Shown one piece after another: positions 34,174 through 42,176 of a stretch of 45,109 nt of DNA (its first letter is position 1; every line of letters starts with the position of its first letter). This DNA comes from Candidatus Nitrosocaldus sp. (GTDB taxonomy: Archaea; Thermoproteota; Nitrososphaeria; Nitrososphaerales; Nitrosocaldaceae): positions 1-45,109 of the forward strand of contig JANWZS010000014.1 of NCBI GenBank assembly GCA_025054855.1, in the 5' to 3' direction. Under the pieces are notes generated by a model, which searched no databases, was not told the origin of the DNA, and worked only from the letters and a program-made list of their open reading frames with translations. Made by a program: the position numbers and the translations under genes.

Positions 34174-34180
34174 TATTTAA
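34174..34180 (-). promoter_or_regulatory. Promoter of the aromatic cluster
   Basis: TTTTTTAAATAGG on the minus strand, 25 bp before ATG 34152. Probably drives at least AroA', AroB', AroD, AroE, AroK and AroA. Confidence 0.6.
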
Positions 34181-34271
34181 AAAAGTTGTCAAGGCCCGTA
34201 GGAGCGTATGAGCATCCACGGGCAGAGTTGATCATCCTGTTGTTCACACAACACGCCTACACTGCCTTAAC

Positions 34272-34490
34272 CTAAGCTACTATCTCTGCTGTTGCGAACC
34301 TGTTGGCAACGTTGGATATCCTTATCTTGTACTCCTTGCCTATCTCTGCGCCCTGGACGAATATCACAAAACCCTTGATCCTTGCTACGCCATCGCCCTT
34401 CTTGCTCATCTCATCTATCCTGACTGTGTACTCCTGCCCCTTCTCCACTGGCTTAGGTCTTATATCGAAGCCTGTTCTTCTAGTGCTCGT
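34272..34490 (-). CDS. TRAM-domain RNA-binding protein with no canonical start codon
   Basis: The downstream part reads FDIRPKPVEKGQEY, then TVRIDEMSKKGDGVARIKG, FVIFVQGAEIGKEYKIRI and NVANRFATAEIVA, a clear single TRAM domain of the small archaeal kind (RNA binding or chaperone). In this frame a TAA at 34496-34494 precedes any ATG, GTG or TTG. The first in-frame start is GTG 34448, inside the conserved region. An ATG at 34509 and a TATA-like box (34523-34532) exist upstream, but that ATG is in another frame and hits TAG at 34482. A +1 shift at CAC-TAG-A would join it. A non-AUG start (ACG 34490 after GGAGGTG) or a sequence error are alternatives. Coordinates are given from ACG. Confidence 0.75.
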   Translation of the reverse strand, partial: TSTRRTGFDIRPKPVEKGQEYTVRIDEMSKKGDGVARIKGFVIFVQGAEIGKEYKIRISNVANRFATAEIVA

Positions 34491-34522
34491 ACGTTACACC
34501 TCCTACCATTATTACATCCACC

Positions 34523-34532
34523 TAAATATAAA
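34523..34532 (-). promoter_or_regulatory. TATA-like box for the TRAM gene
   Basis: TTTATATTTA on the minus strand. Its centre is about 19 bp before ATG 34509 and 38 bp before ACG 34490, so the likely transcript start (about 34502) lies inside GGTAGGAGGTG. Confidence 0.5.
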
Positions 34533-34672
34533 CCAATAGATACGCATCGTGTATTGGCTTATGATACCAGTATGGGATTGGGTTATTATGTATGTATTAT
34601 GCATGCATGCATGAGTAGGATCTGCGATTCTATGGTAAACGTTAAATATGATATGATGATGCTGCATACTGT

Positions 34673-34915
34673 ATGAGTAGCGAAGTAAGCCAGGATATAA
34701 AGACGATAGATGTTAGGGGGCTCTTCTGCCCTGAACCAGTCTTCAGGACCAAGATAGCCATGGAGAGGCTTACAGTAGGTAGCATGCTCAAGGTCATTGC
34801 CGATGACCCAGATGCTGAGGAGGATATAAAGCGGTGGGTCCAGAGGACAGGGCATGAACTCGTGAGCCTGAACAAGGAAGGCAGCAACCTGATCTTCCTC
34901 ATAAAGAAGAAGTAA
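34673..34915 (+). CDS. TusA/SirA-like sulfurtransferase
   Basis: 80 residues. IDVRGLFCPEPVFRTKIAM carries the persulfide Cys of the RGxxCPxP motif, followed by DDPDAEEDIKRW and a C-terminal strand. It probably carries sulfane sulfur. It lies 3 bp before a cysteine synthase gene, suggesting a sulfur-handling unit. The ATG lies 28 bp after a GTTAAATA box (about 34641-34648). Confidence 0.92.
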   Translation: MSSEVSQDIKTIDVRGLFCPEPVFRTKIAMERLTVGSMLKVIADDPDAEEDIKRWVQRTGHELVSLNKEGSNLIFLIKKK

Positions 34916-34942
34916 CAGATGCAGGGAGAGAGAGGGTTAGGT

Positions 34943-35992
34943 ATGAGGGCGCTTACACCAGAGCTCCTGGATAAGATAGGCAACACGCCGTTGATAGAGT
35001 TGAGATCATTCTCAGACGGCAGCACAAGGATACTCGCCAAGCTCGAGTGGTTCAACCCCTTCGGCTCCGTGAAGGATAGGGCAGCGTACTGGATGTTCAA
35101 GGATGCAGAGAGGAGGGGCCTAATAGTCAGGGGCAAGCATGTGATAATAGAGCCCACGTCTGGGAATACGGGGATAGCGCTTACAGGGATAGCCAGGCTG
35201 CTGGGTTATGAGGTTGAGATAGTGATACCTGAGAAGGTGAGCGAGGAGACCAAGGGCATACTCAGATCGTTGGGAGCAAACCTGTACGAGACATCCGATG
35301 ATCTATGCCCTAGGGTTGGTGTTGGTACGGATCAGAGCATATCTCTAGCGAAGGCCATAGCAAGGGCTAGGCCTGAGAGGTACTACATGCCCAACCAGTA
35401 TGAGAACGATGCGAACTTCCTTGCGCACTACGAGGGCACTGGGCCTGAGATATGGGCGCAGACCAATGGAATGGTGACGCACTTTGTAGCAGGTGTGGGT
35501 ACTGGAGGTACGATAACCGGTGTGGGGCTATACCTGAAGGAGAGGAGCAAGGCCATAAGGGTGATAGCGGTGCAGCCGCAGAGGCAGCACCTCATCCAGG
35601 GGTTGAGGAACTTCGAGGAGTCCAATGTGCCAACGCTCTTCGAGCGTAGAGCGCACGTAGTTGATGAGTGGTATACGATAACCAACGAGGAGTCGTTCAA
35701 GATGGTCAGGGAGCTGTATGAGAGGGAGAGGCTCCTGGTCGGGCCATCGTCTGGCTGTGCGATGGCTGCAGCGTGCAAGGTCAGGGACAGCATGGGATCA
35801 TCCATGGAGGGTTATAACGAGCATGGGAAGGGGGGCAGGAGGGAGAGGGATAGGGAGAGGGTCATAGTGGTTGTATTTGCAGATAATGGAAGGAAGTTCA
35901 GAAGCCTCTATACCCAACAGGGGGTATTCAGCAGTGAGGAGTTCGATGATGCGTTGAGGAGTGCTGTAATGCTAGGTGAGTCGTTCTTTTAA
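34943..35992 (+). CDS. PLP-dependent cysteine synthase
   Basis: About 349 residues. Seen: LDKIGNTPLIELR, NPFGSVKDRAA with the PLP Lys, EPTSGNTGIALTGIA, the GVGTGGTITGVGLYL phosphate loop and VGPSSGCAMAAA. The substrate (O-acetylserine, O-phosphoserine or O-succinylhomoserine) is not decided, though archaeal homologues often use O-phosphoserine. An Arg/Glu/Gly-rich insert (GKGGRRERDRERV) is near residue 300. ATG 34919 starts 3 bp after the tusA-like gene; ATG 34943 is preferred because MRALTPELLDKIG matches the family N-terminus. Confidence 0.9.
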   Translation: MRALTPELLDKIGNTPLIELRSFSDGSTRILAKLEWFNPFGSVKDRAAYWMFKDAERRGLIVRGKHVIIEPTSGNTGIALTGIARLLGYEVEIVIPEKVSEETKGILRSLGANLYETSDDLCPRVGVGTDQSISLAKAIARARPERYYMPNQYENDANFLAHYEGTGPEIWAQTNGMVTHFVAGVGTGGTITGVGLYLKERSKAIRVIAVQPQRQHLIQGLRNFEESNVPTLFERRAHVVDEWYTITNEESFKMVRELYERERLLVGPSSGCAMAAACKVRDSMGSSMEGYNEHGKGGRRERDRERVIVVVFADNGRKFRSLYTQQGVFSSEEFDDALRSAVMLGESFF

Positions 35993-36180
35993 TGATGATC
36001 TTAACCATTGGTTCAGGATAGTATTCGTCTGTCAAGAGATCGCCATGACCAGCACCTAACTGCTGTACACCATCATCCTGCTCCATCACTAAACACCGAT
36101 AACAGGTTGGATATTACCTGATCGCTCACTGAACTGTACTGAACTCACCACGCCTACTCTGTCCATTCATCCACATACAC

Positions 36181-37167
36181 TCATCTACCGTTATGGTACT
36201 TCTCTGCAAGATACCTCTCCACATCTAGAGCAGCCATGCACCCAAACCCAGCAGCGGTTACAGCCTGCCTGTACACAGGATCATGCACATCCCCAGCAAC
36301 GAATACACCATCTACATTCGTCCTGGTATGGTCCCTGACCTTGATGTAACCGTGCTCATCCATATCTATCTGCCCCTTGAATATCCTTGTGTTTGGCTCA
36401 TGCCCTATGGCTATGAATATGCCCCCACACTTCAACTCGTACCTCTTATCGTTGGTGATATCCCTTATGAGGACGGCGTTGACCTTCCTATCGCCAAGTA
36501 TATCCTCTACAACAGAGTTCCACACGAAGCTCACCTTTGGGTTGGTGAATGCCCTCTCTTGCAGTATCTTGCTTGCTCTTAGCCTATCCCTCCTATGCAC
36601 TATCTGGACCCTGTTGGCGAACTTCGTTAGGAAGAGTGCTTCCTCTACTGCACTGTCCCCTCCCCCAACCACGACTATATCCTCGCCCTTGAAGAATGGC
36701 CCATCGCACGTTGCACAGTACGAGACCCCTTTACCAGCGAACCTCTCCTCGCTCTTCAGCCCGAGCTTCCTTGGAGAGGCACCAGTTGCTATTATCACTG
36801 CATCCGCCTCTAACCTCTTGTCCACCGTGTTGATCACGAAGGGGTTGTGCGTGAACTCAACGCTTGTAGCGATATCATCGAGTATCGTTGCGCCGAACCT
36901 CTCTGCCTGAGCACGCATGTTCATCATCAACTCTGGGCCGAATATACCATGGGGAAAGCCTGGGAAGTTCTCAACCGTACCAGTGTTCATCAACTGCCCT
37001 CCTGGTAGATCCCCACTCACTACAAGGGTATCAAGCTTCGCTCTTGCAGTGTATATCGCAGCGGTGAGACCCGCAGGACCAGAGCCAAGGATTATCACAG
37101 AGTACCTATCCTTGAGCTCCCTACCCTCCTCCATGGATGCTGTTGATATGTACATGGAGTTTGACAT
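36181..37167 (-). CDS. trxB: Thioredoxin reductase
   Basis: FAD/NADPH enzyme. Seen: VIILGSGPAGLTAAIYTARA, SYCATCDGPFF with the redox-active CATC, the second Rossmann IVVVGGGDSAVEEALFL with HRRDRLRA, and VFVAGDVHDPVYRQAVTAAGFGC. 328 aa. The frame extends to TTG 37185, but ATG 37167 is 27 bp from the shared ATTTAAAT element at 37191-37198. Confidence 0.95.
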   Translation of the reverse strand: MSNSMYISTASMEEGRELKDRYSVIILGSGPAGLTAAIYTARAKLDTLVVSGDLPGGQLMNTGTVENFPGFPHGIFGPELMMNMRAQAERFGATILDDIATSVEFTHNPFVINTVDKRLEADAVIIATGASPRKLGLKSEERFAGKGVSYCATCDGPFFKGEDIVVVGGGDSAVEEALFLTKFANRVQIVHRRDRLRASKILQERAFTNPKVSFVWNSVVEDILGDRKVNAVLIRDITNDKRYELKCGGIFIAIGHEPNTRIFKGQIDMDEHGYIKVRDHTRTNVDGVFVAGDVHDPVYRQAVTAAGFGCMAALDVERYLAEKYHNGR

Positions 37168-37190
37168 AGGGGAGCATCCAAGCAAACCTT

Positions 37191-37198
37191 ATTTAAAT
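37191..37198. promoter_or_regulatory. Shared palindromic TATA element between trxB and the DCC-like gene
   Basis: ATTTAAAT, a perfect palindrome, lies 27 bp from the trxB ATG (37167, minus) and about 24 bp from the plus-strand ATG at 37218. It can serve both directions, and no other TATA-like candidate lies in the 50-bp gap. Confidence 0.55.
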
Positions 37199-37217
37199 CA
37201 TGATACGATGATATGCT

Positions 37218-37769
37218 ATGCAGTGCTATGATGGTGGGGTAGGAGGAACGCTACTGCTCTACGATGATAGGTGCCATCACTGCACAAGGTTCGCCCTGCT
37301 CGTGCATAGGCTCTACGCTCATATAGGATACAGGGTAGTGTTGATCGGACTCTACAGTGTGGAGGGGGTGAGGGTTAAGGCTCTGCTGTATGAGTACTGT
37401 GATCCAGATGCGATGTTCTGGCTCATACATATAGACCATGGCCGTATAGAGGCGTATGGAGGGAGGGTCGCACTATGCAGGTTGGCGATCGAACTTATCA
37501 AGGGCATAGCACGCAAGGTGCGTATGGTGGATGCAGTGACAAGAGAGGGGAGGAGAGGAGGTGAGGTAGGGGGAGGAGTAGGAATGGGAGAGGAGGGAGG
37601 AACGAATAGTAGGGTAGTTGGATACCAGTTGGTATCTACCGATCATGCTGGTGATGCATATAGATGCAGCATACCGTGCAGAGAGGAGGGATGCAATCTA
37701 TTCTCAAGGATGATCAGACTGCTCCTCAACGGTAAGAAGGTTACCATTATGGAAGATCATCAAAAATAG
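37218..37769 (+). CDS. DCC-like thiol-disulfide protein
   Basis: 183 residues. LLYDDRCHHCTRFA places a CHHC redox pair at residues 19-22, after a first strand, as in the DCC (DUF393) family. A Gly/Glu/Arg low-complexity insert (GRRGGEVGGGVGMGEEGG, about 111-128) follows, and the tail has three further cysteines (RCSIPCREEGCN). It is divergent from thioredoxin reductase with a single shared TATA element, so a redox partnership is plausible but unproven. Confidence 0.7.
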   Translation: MQCYDGGVGGTLLLYDDRCHHCTRFALLVHRLYAHIGYRVVLIGLYSVEGVRVKALLYEYCDPDAMFWLIHIDHGRIEAYGGRVALCRLAIELIKGIARKVRMVDAVTREGRRGGEVGGGVGMGEEGGTNSRVVGYQLVSTDHAGDAYRCSIPCREEGCNLFSRMIRLLLNGKKVTIMEDHQK

Positions 37770-37880
37770 GATTGCATGGTCTTCTTCTTCTCTCCTTCTC
37801 TTCTCCTTCTATTACTACTACTACTGCTACTACCAGCAGTACTACAAGCAGTCATCATGAATAATGTCAGCAGCATGCTT

Positions 37881-38684
37881 TTAGTGCTCTACGCTCACCT
37901 CAACCTCTTCCTTCAACTTCATCGCTGCTATCTCTGCTGCCCTCCTCCCAGAGAGTAGCATGGCACCGAACGTTGGTCCCATCCTTGGCAGTCCAAACGT
38001 CTCAGCAACGCTCATCCCAGCGACTATCAGCCCTGGGTACACCTCAGATGTATGCTCAACCACAAGGTCTTCAGACTCCTCAACCCACATAGGGTTCATT
38101 CCAGAGAACTTCACGAGCCCCCTATCCATGAGCCTCCTCACGGCAACGGCATCATGGCCAGATGCATCTATCACCACCTTGGCCTCTAGTGCGACTGGGT
38201 CGACGCACGTTATGTTCCTAGGCAGTGCAGATACGGGCATCCAGTTCACCACTACTCCAGCAACCCTCTTCCTCCTCAGCACTAGATCATCGAACTTTGT
38301 GAGGTTCAGGAACTTGACCCCAGCATCACATGCAGATGCTATAAGCTTTGAGCATGCATTGGGGCCAGGAGTGGCATATAGACCATCGCTCACCTGCTTG
38401 TACTTCACGCCCAGTTCATCGAGGACCTTGTTTGCTGGCGCCCTAACTGTTATGGGGTTCATCATGAAGCCCCCTATCCAGAACCCTCCGCCAAGGTAGT
38501 TGTTCTGCTCGACTATCAGTGCCTTGAAGCCCATCCTTGCTAGGTCCCTCCCAGCCATCAACCCTGCAGGGCCAGCACCTATTATTATCACATCGCTATC
38601 AGCATACTCCATGAACGTCTCATGGAACATCTCTGCTATGGTCCTGGTTATCTCCTTCTCACTCACCTTTGCGAATATAGGCAT
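37881..38684 (-). CDS. thi4: Thi4-type thiazole synthase, Cys-containing
   Basis: Makes the thiamine thiazole from NAD and glycine. Seen: SDVIIIGAGPAGLMAGRDLA (FAD/NAD fold), VEQNNYLGGGFWIGG, NPITVRAPA, and NITCVDPVALEAKVVIDASG with a Cys (residue 160) at the sulfur-donor position, then GMNPMWVEESEDLV and GLPRMGPTFGAMLLSG. Yeast-type enzymes have this Cys and sacrifice it, while methanogen enzymes such as that of Methanocaldococcus have His and use sulfide. ATG 38684 is 26 bp from an ATTAAATAT box (38705-38713); TTG 38699 and ATG 38690 are alternatives. Confidence 0.92.
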   Translation of the reverse strand: MPIFAKVSEKEITRTIAEMFHETFMEYADSDVIIIGAGPAGLMAGRDLARMGFKALIVEQNNYLGGGFWIGGFMMNPITVRAPANKVLDELGVKYKQVSDGLYATPGPNACSKLIASACDAGVKFLNLTKFDDLVLRRKRVAGVVVNWMPVSALPRNITCVDPVALEAKVVIDASGHDAVAVRRLMDRGLVKFSGMNPMWVEESEDLVVEHTSEVYPGLIVAGMSVAETFGLPRMGPTFGAMLLSGRRAAEIAAMKLKEEVEVSVEH

Positions 38685-38801
38685 ATGCATACTCCCCAAC
38701 GGTGATATTTAATGGTTGGTATGCATAGACGTGCGCACATGTCCATGCAATGGGGCAAATCTTATATAGGATCTGGAGTAACCTAATCAGTACTAGAAGT
38801 T

Positions 38802-39743
38802 ATGGATAGCAGTGGTGGTAGCAGCAGTGATGATCATGCCCTAGGCTTTGATGCAGGGAAGAGGGTATCGAAGATAACATTCATAACGTTGTTTGCCATA
38901 GGTGTAGCAGAAGTAACTATAGGGCTGATCAGCAACAGCGTAGTGCTCATAGCAGATGGTATAGACTCGTTCGGTGACTCTGCCATAACGCTCATAGTGC
39001 TCCTTGGACTACTCTTTGCCACGAAGCCCAACAAGGTTGATGGCAGTGGCAACAGTAGCAGCGATGGTGCGGGTGCGGGTAGGGGTGCAGACCGCTTCCG
39101 TTACTACAAGATAGAGAGCTTCGCTGCATTCGTCGCTGCTATAGGCATGGTGAGTATGGGTGTGGTAATAATCATCAGGGCGGTGGAAGCACTGCTTGAT
39201 CCAGTAGAGATAGTGCATCCAGAGATAGCCTTGATAACGCTTGCATCTGCTGCCATAGTATCTGGTTATAGAGCGCTACAGATGAGCAAGATTGCAGGTA
39301 AGTACAACCTACTCTCACTGAAGGCTGGAGCAAGGAACTCCATAAAGGATAGCATGGCCTCTGTGATAGGGTTCTTCAGCATACTGGTAGCAGTATACCT
39401 TGGCTTCCCTCAGGCAGATCCAATAGGGGCTATCATAATAGCAGCGTTCATATTCTCCATATCATACTACATACTCAAGGACTCATCGCTAGTGCTACTG
39501 GATATAATAAAGAATCCCCAGATGGTAGAGCAGGTGAAGGCCCTCATCGAGCGGGGGCATGGGGTTAAGGTGAGCAGCATATCCCTGAGACCTATGGGGC
39601 CGTTCCTGCATGCTGAGATAAGCGTGGTGCTGGATGGAGGTATGACCATTGCTGAGTTCAAGAGGCTCGCAGATGGTATAAAGAAGAGCGTTAGGAGGAG
39701 TTTCCCTACCATCCAGAGGATTGCAGTTATAATAGAGTCATGA
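38802..39743 (+). CDS. CDF-family cation efflux transporter with unusual metal site
   Basis: 313 residues, about six TM segments in the first 220 residues, then a cytoplasmic C-terminal domain (VKVSSISLRPMGPFLHAEISVVLD). The first metal pair reads D55-SFG-D59 rather than HxxxD, and the TM5 pair is N179-SIK-D183. DxxxD/NxxxD occurs in Mn or Fe-type CDFs, so Zn specificity is doubtful. An N-terminal Ser/Gly/Asp stretch and a cytoplasmic loop insert (GSGNSSSDGAGAGRG, near 81-95) are simple-sequence expansions. A TTATATA box lies at 38762-38768. Confidence 0.88.
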   Translation: MDSSGGSSSDDHALGFDAGKRVSKITFITLFAIGVAEVTIGLISNSVVLIADGIDSFGDSAITLIVLLGLLFATKPNKVDGSGNSSSDGAGAGRGADRFRYYKIESFAAFVAAIGMVSMGVVIIIRAVEALLDPVEIVHPEIALITLASAAIVSGYRALQMSKIAGKYNLLSLKAGARNSIKDSMASVIGFFSILVAVYLGFPQADPIGAIIIAAFIFSISYYILKDSSLVLLDIIKNPQMVEQVKALIERGHGVKVSSISLRPMGPFLHAEISVVLDGGMTIAEFKRLADGIKKSVRRSFPTIQRIAVIIES

Positions 39744-39791
39744 TCCTCTTCATGCACATGCCAATGGTGGCATGGCCTCTCTACTCTCAGC

Positions 39792-41612
39792 CTACTCTCC
39801 ACCTACATGAACCTGCCTCGTAACCTTCAGCTGCCTCTTATACATGGATACTATCTCATCTACAGTAGTTGCATCCTCAGCGCTCTTGTCATCCCTAACC
39901 CTTGTGAACTTTGGGAACCTCAACGCTAGGCCGTTATCCTTCCTTATCGAGTTCAGTGCGCATGTGTGCAGTGGGCTGAGCGTTATCTCTGATGCTATTA
40001 CCTCCACGACTATCCTGGGCTCGAACCAGACATCCGCCTCTAGCCTAGAGTTCACCCTCGCATGCCTATGCTCCATCCTATACGGGCTGAGCATCGTGTA
40101 GAACCTGTTGAGGTCCTCATCGGTGAACCCTGTACCCACCTTGCATACCGTGTAGAATGTATCATCGTCTCTACTGTACGATGCTAGGAGTAGTGCACCA
40201 TACCTGCCCACCCTCCTACCCCTGCCATGGAACGCACCAACCACAACCAGATCCAGTGTATCGGCCAACTCGCTCCTGTACTCCCTCTTCAACTTGACCC
40301 ATGAGTATCCCCTTGCACCAGCCCTGTATGGGCTGTTGAGGTCCTTGATCATCAGCCCTTCACACCCCTCGTTTATTGCCTTGAACATGTAATCCTCTAT
40401 GGTCTTTGCATCATCTGCGATGATCATGGGCACTATACTGACTGTTCTACCACCACCCCCAGCGCTACTGCCACCATCGCTACCACCACTACCACTGCTA
40501 CCATCAACCAGCAGACCCTCCAGTATCCTCCTCCTCTCCATATACGGTAGATCTATGCATACCTTACCATCAACGTAGAGTACATCGAAGAGGTTCAGTG
40601 CTATTGGATACTCCCTCATGGCCTCTTCCACACCGTACTTCCTTCTCCTGTGCATCAACTCCTGGAACGGTAGGTACTCCTGGGTATCCTGGTTTATCGC
40701 CACTGCCTCCCCCTCAACTATCACATCCCTGTATCTGATACCTGTAACTACAGCATCCACAGCGTCAGGGTAGTGGCTGGTTATATCCTCAAGCCTCCTA
40801 GAGAATATCTTAACCCTGTCACCGTGCTTGTGTATCTGCAGCCTCTCACCATCTAACTTGTACTCTGCAGCACATTGCCCATTCATCCTCTCAAGTGCCT
40901 CCTCTGCACTTGCAACACGCTCAGCGAGCATGGGCCTTATGGGCCTGAAGAGTTCCATCCTGATCGCCTTGACCGCATCCAGTCCCCCATCCACGAGACT
41001 CCTTGCCACCAGCCCAAGATCACTGGTCAGGTTGTATGCCCTCTCCAGCACATCCCTGCTCTCCTTGCCCCCAGCGAATGCTATGGCCAATGCATCCAGA
41101 ATAGTATAATCTGCAACACCAAGCCTCAACCTCCCGGTGACCATCTTGAGTATGTACTTACCCTCCCTGGGCTCTGCATCGTTGAGCAGGTTGCATATAT
41201 ACCTTATCTTTGCATCCTGGGAGCCCTGCCCCTTGAGTGCTGCAACCCTCTCTAGCGTATAGTATACCCTCTCTACTGTCAGTTTATCCCTGAAGAGCAC
41301 GCCCTGCACCCTCCTGCTCAAAGCCTCCTCCGCAGCCTCCCCTATATCGCCCCTCCTTACATACATCTCCTCAACCCTCTTCACATCCAGCCCAGAGGAG
41401 ATAGCCAGTGCTCTCAACGCCATCTTATCTGCTACACCAAGCTCCACACCTTCGTACTCTGGCCTCAGCCTCCCAAGCATCAGGTACACGACCTTGTCCA
41501 CGAGTTCCCTGGGAGTGCTCCTGAACAGCCTGACTATGAGCTCCGTGAGTTCTGTCCTCCTGCTGGTAGCCTCCATCTCAGTGAAGACATCAACTACTGT
41601 GGAGTAGTCCAT
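39792..41612 (-). CDS. lig: ATP-dependent DNA ligase
   Basis: 606 residues. The nucleotidyltransferase motif I YKLDGER has its adenylated Lys at about 252. Further motifs include IFSRRLEDIT (III area), VIVEGEAVA (IIIa/IV), CEGLMIKD (IV/V region) and SWVKLKREY (V). The N-terminal ~200 residues are the DNA-binding domain and the C-terminus an OB fold. A Ser/Gly/Asp insert (SSGSGGSDGGSSAGGGG, about 372-388) sits in the catalytic domain. As the only ligase here it completes, at a distance, the set seen with Lhr, MBL nuclease and phosphoesterase. It is also the expected replicative Okazaki ligase. Confidence 0.96.
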   Translation of the reverse strand: MDYSTVVDVFTEMEATSRRTELTELIVRLFRSTPRELVDKVVYLMLGRLRPEYEGVELGVADKMALRALAISSGLDVKRVEEMYVRRGDIGEAAEEALSRRVQGVLFRDKLTVERVYYTLERVAALKGQGSQDAKIRYICNLLNDAEPREGKYILKMVTGRLRLGVADYTILDALAIAFAGGKESRDVLERAYNLTSDLGLVARSLVDGGLDAVKAIRMELFRPIRPMLAERVASAEEALERMNGQCAAEYKLDGERLQIHKHGDRVKIFSRRLEDITSHYPDAVDAVVTGIRYRDVIVEGEAVAINQDTQEYLPFQELMHRRRKYGVEEAMREYPIALNLFDVLYVDGKVCIDLPYMERRRILEGLLVDGSSGSGGSDGGSSAGGGGRTVSIVPMIIADDAKTIEDYMFKAINEGCEGLMIKDLNSPYRAGARGYSWVKLKREYRSELADTLDLVVVGAFHGRGRRVGRYGALLLASYSRDDDTFYTVCKVGTGFTDEDLNRFYTMLSPYRMEHRHARVNSRLEADVWFEPRIVVEVIASEITLSPLHTCALNSIRKDNGLALRFPKFTRVRDDKSAEDATTVDEIVSMYKRQLKVTRQVHVGGE

Positions 41613-41634
41613 ACGGGGAAGGTAGCATGATAGG

Positions 41635-41641
41635 TTAATAA
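41635..41641. promoter_or_regulatory. Shared TATA element between lig and rps25e
   Basis: TTAATAA at 41635-41641 (TTATTAA on the minus strand) is centred 26 bp from both the lig ATG (41612) and the S25e ATG (41664). Only 51 bp separate the two starts. Confidence 0.6.
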
Positions 41642-41663
41642 GTTGCTATCCCCAAGCAGTGGT

Positions 41664-41996
41664 ATGGGTGGAGCAGGCAAGAAGTCTGTTGGGGCAGAGG
41701 CGAAGAGACAGGCAAGGGAGCAGGAGCAGGAGGCGAGGAAGGATAAGGGTAAGAAGGAGAAAGGGGAGGAGAGGCAGAAGGGTGCTGTGCTCGCTGATGA
41801 TAAGCAGGTGATCAGTACCATCTCCTCTATGAAGGCTGTGACTGCGCAAGGATTGGCTAGGAGCATAGGGGTCAAGGTATCAGTTGCCTATGCTATGCTG
41901 AGGAGGTTGGAGGCCCAGGGATCGATCAGGAAGTTTGGAGGCTACAGCGGACATTACGTGTACCAGTTGATAGATAACGAGGCTACCAGCAGATAG
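41664..41996 (+). CDS. rps25e: Ribosomal protein S25e
   Basis: 110 residues. The N-terminal ~45 residues are Lys/Arg/Glu/Gln-rich (REQEQEARKDKGKKEKGEE). The C-terminal winged-helix part reads ISSMKAVTAQGLARSIGVKV and SVAYAMLRRLEAQGSIRKF, the S25e core. Part of the small subunit. The TTG at 41643 precedes, but ATG 41664 matches the TATA spacing. It is divergent from lig and may share regulation. Confidence 0.92.
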   Translation: MGGAGKKSVGAEAKRQAREQEQEARKDKGKKEKGEERQKGAVLADDKQVISTISSMKAVTAQGLARSIGVKVSVAYAMLRRLEAQGSIRKFGGYSGHYVYQLIDNEATSR

Positions 41997-42009
41997 ATTG
42001 ATGGCGTTT

Positions 42010-42034
42010 GGTGGGTGGGTGGGTGGGTAGGTAG
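42010..42034. repeat. (GGTG)n run after rps25e
   Basis: Four GTGG units and TAGG variants just after the S25e stop. The remaining stretch to 42176 shows only simple sequence (TGGTGCTG units), with no gene seen. Confidence 0.75.
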
Positions 42035-42176
42035 AGGGATGTATTGGAGCAGGAGATGTGGGAGGAGGAATGGGATCGTCGAGGTGTATTTGGTAGAGAG
42101 AAGGATGGATGTTGGTGCTGGTGCTGTTGGTGCTAGCGCCGGTGTTAGTTTGCTATAGTGACCTATGAGTGTATGG

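Noticed and set aside
34238-34253. 6-bp hairpin TGTTGT-TCAC-ACAACA as a terminator of the TRAM gene
   Set aside because: There is no T-run, archaeal termination is usually T-tract based, and a hairpin this short occurs easily by chance.
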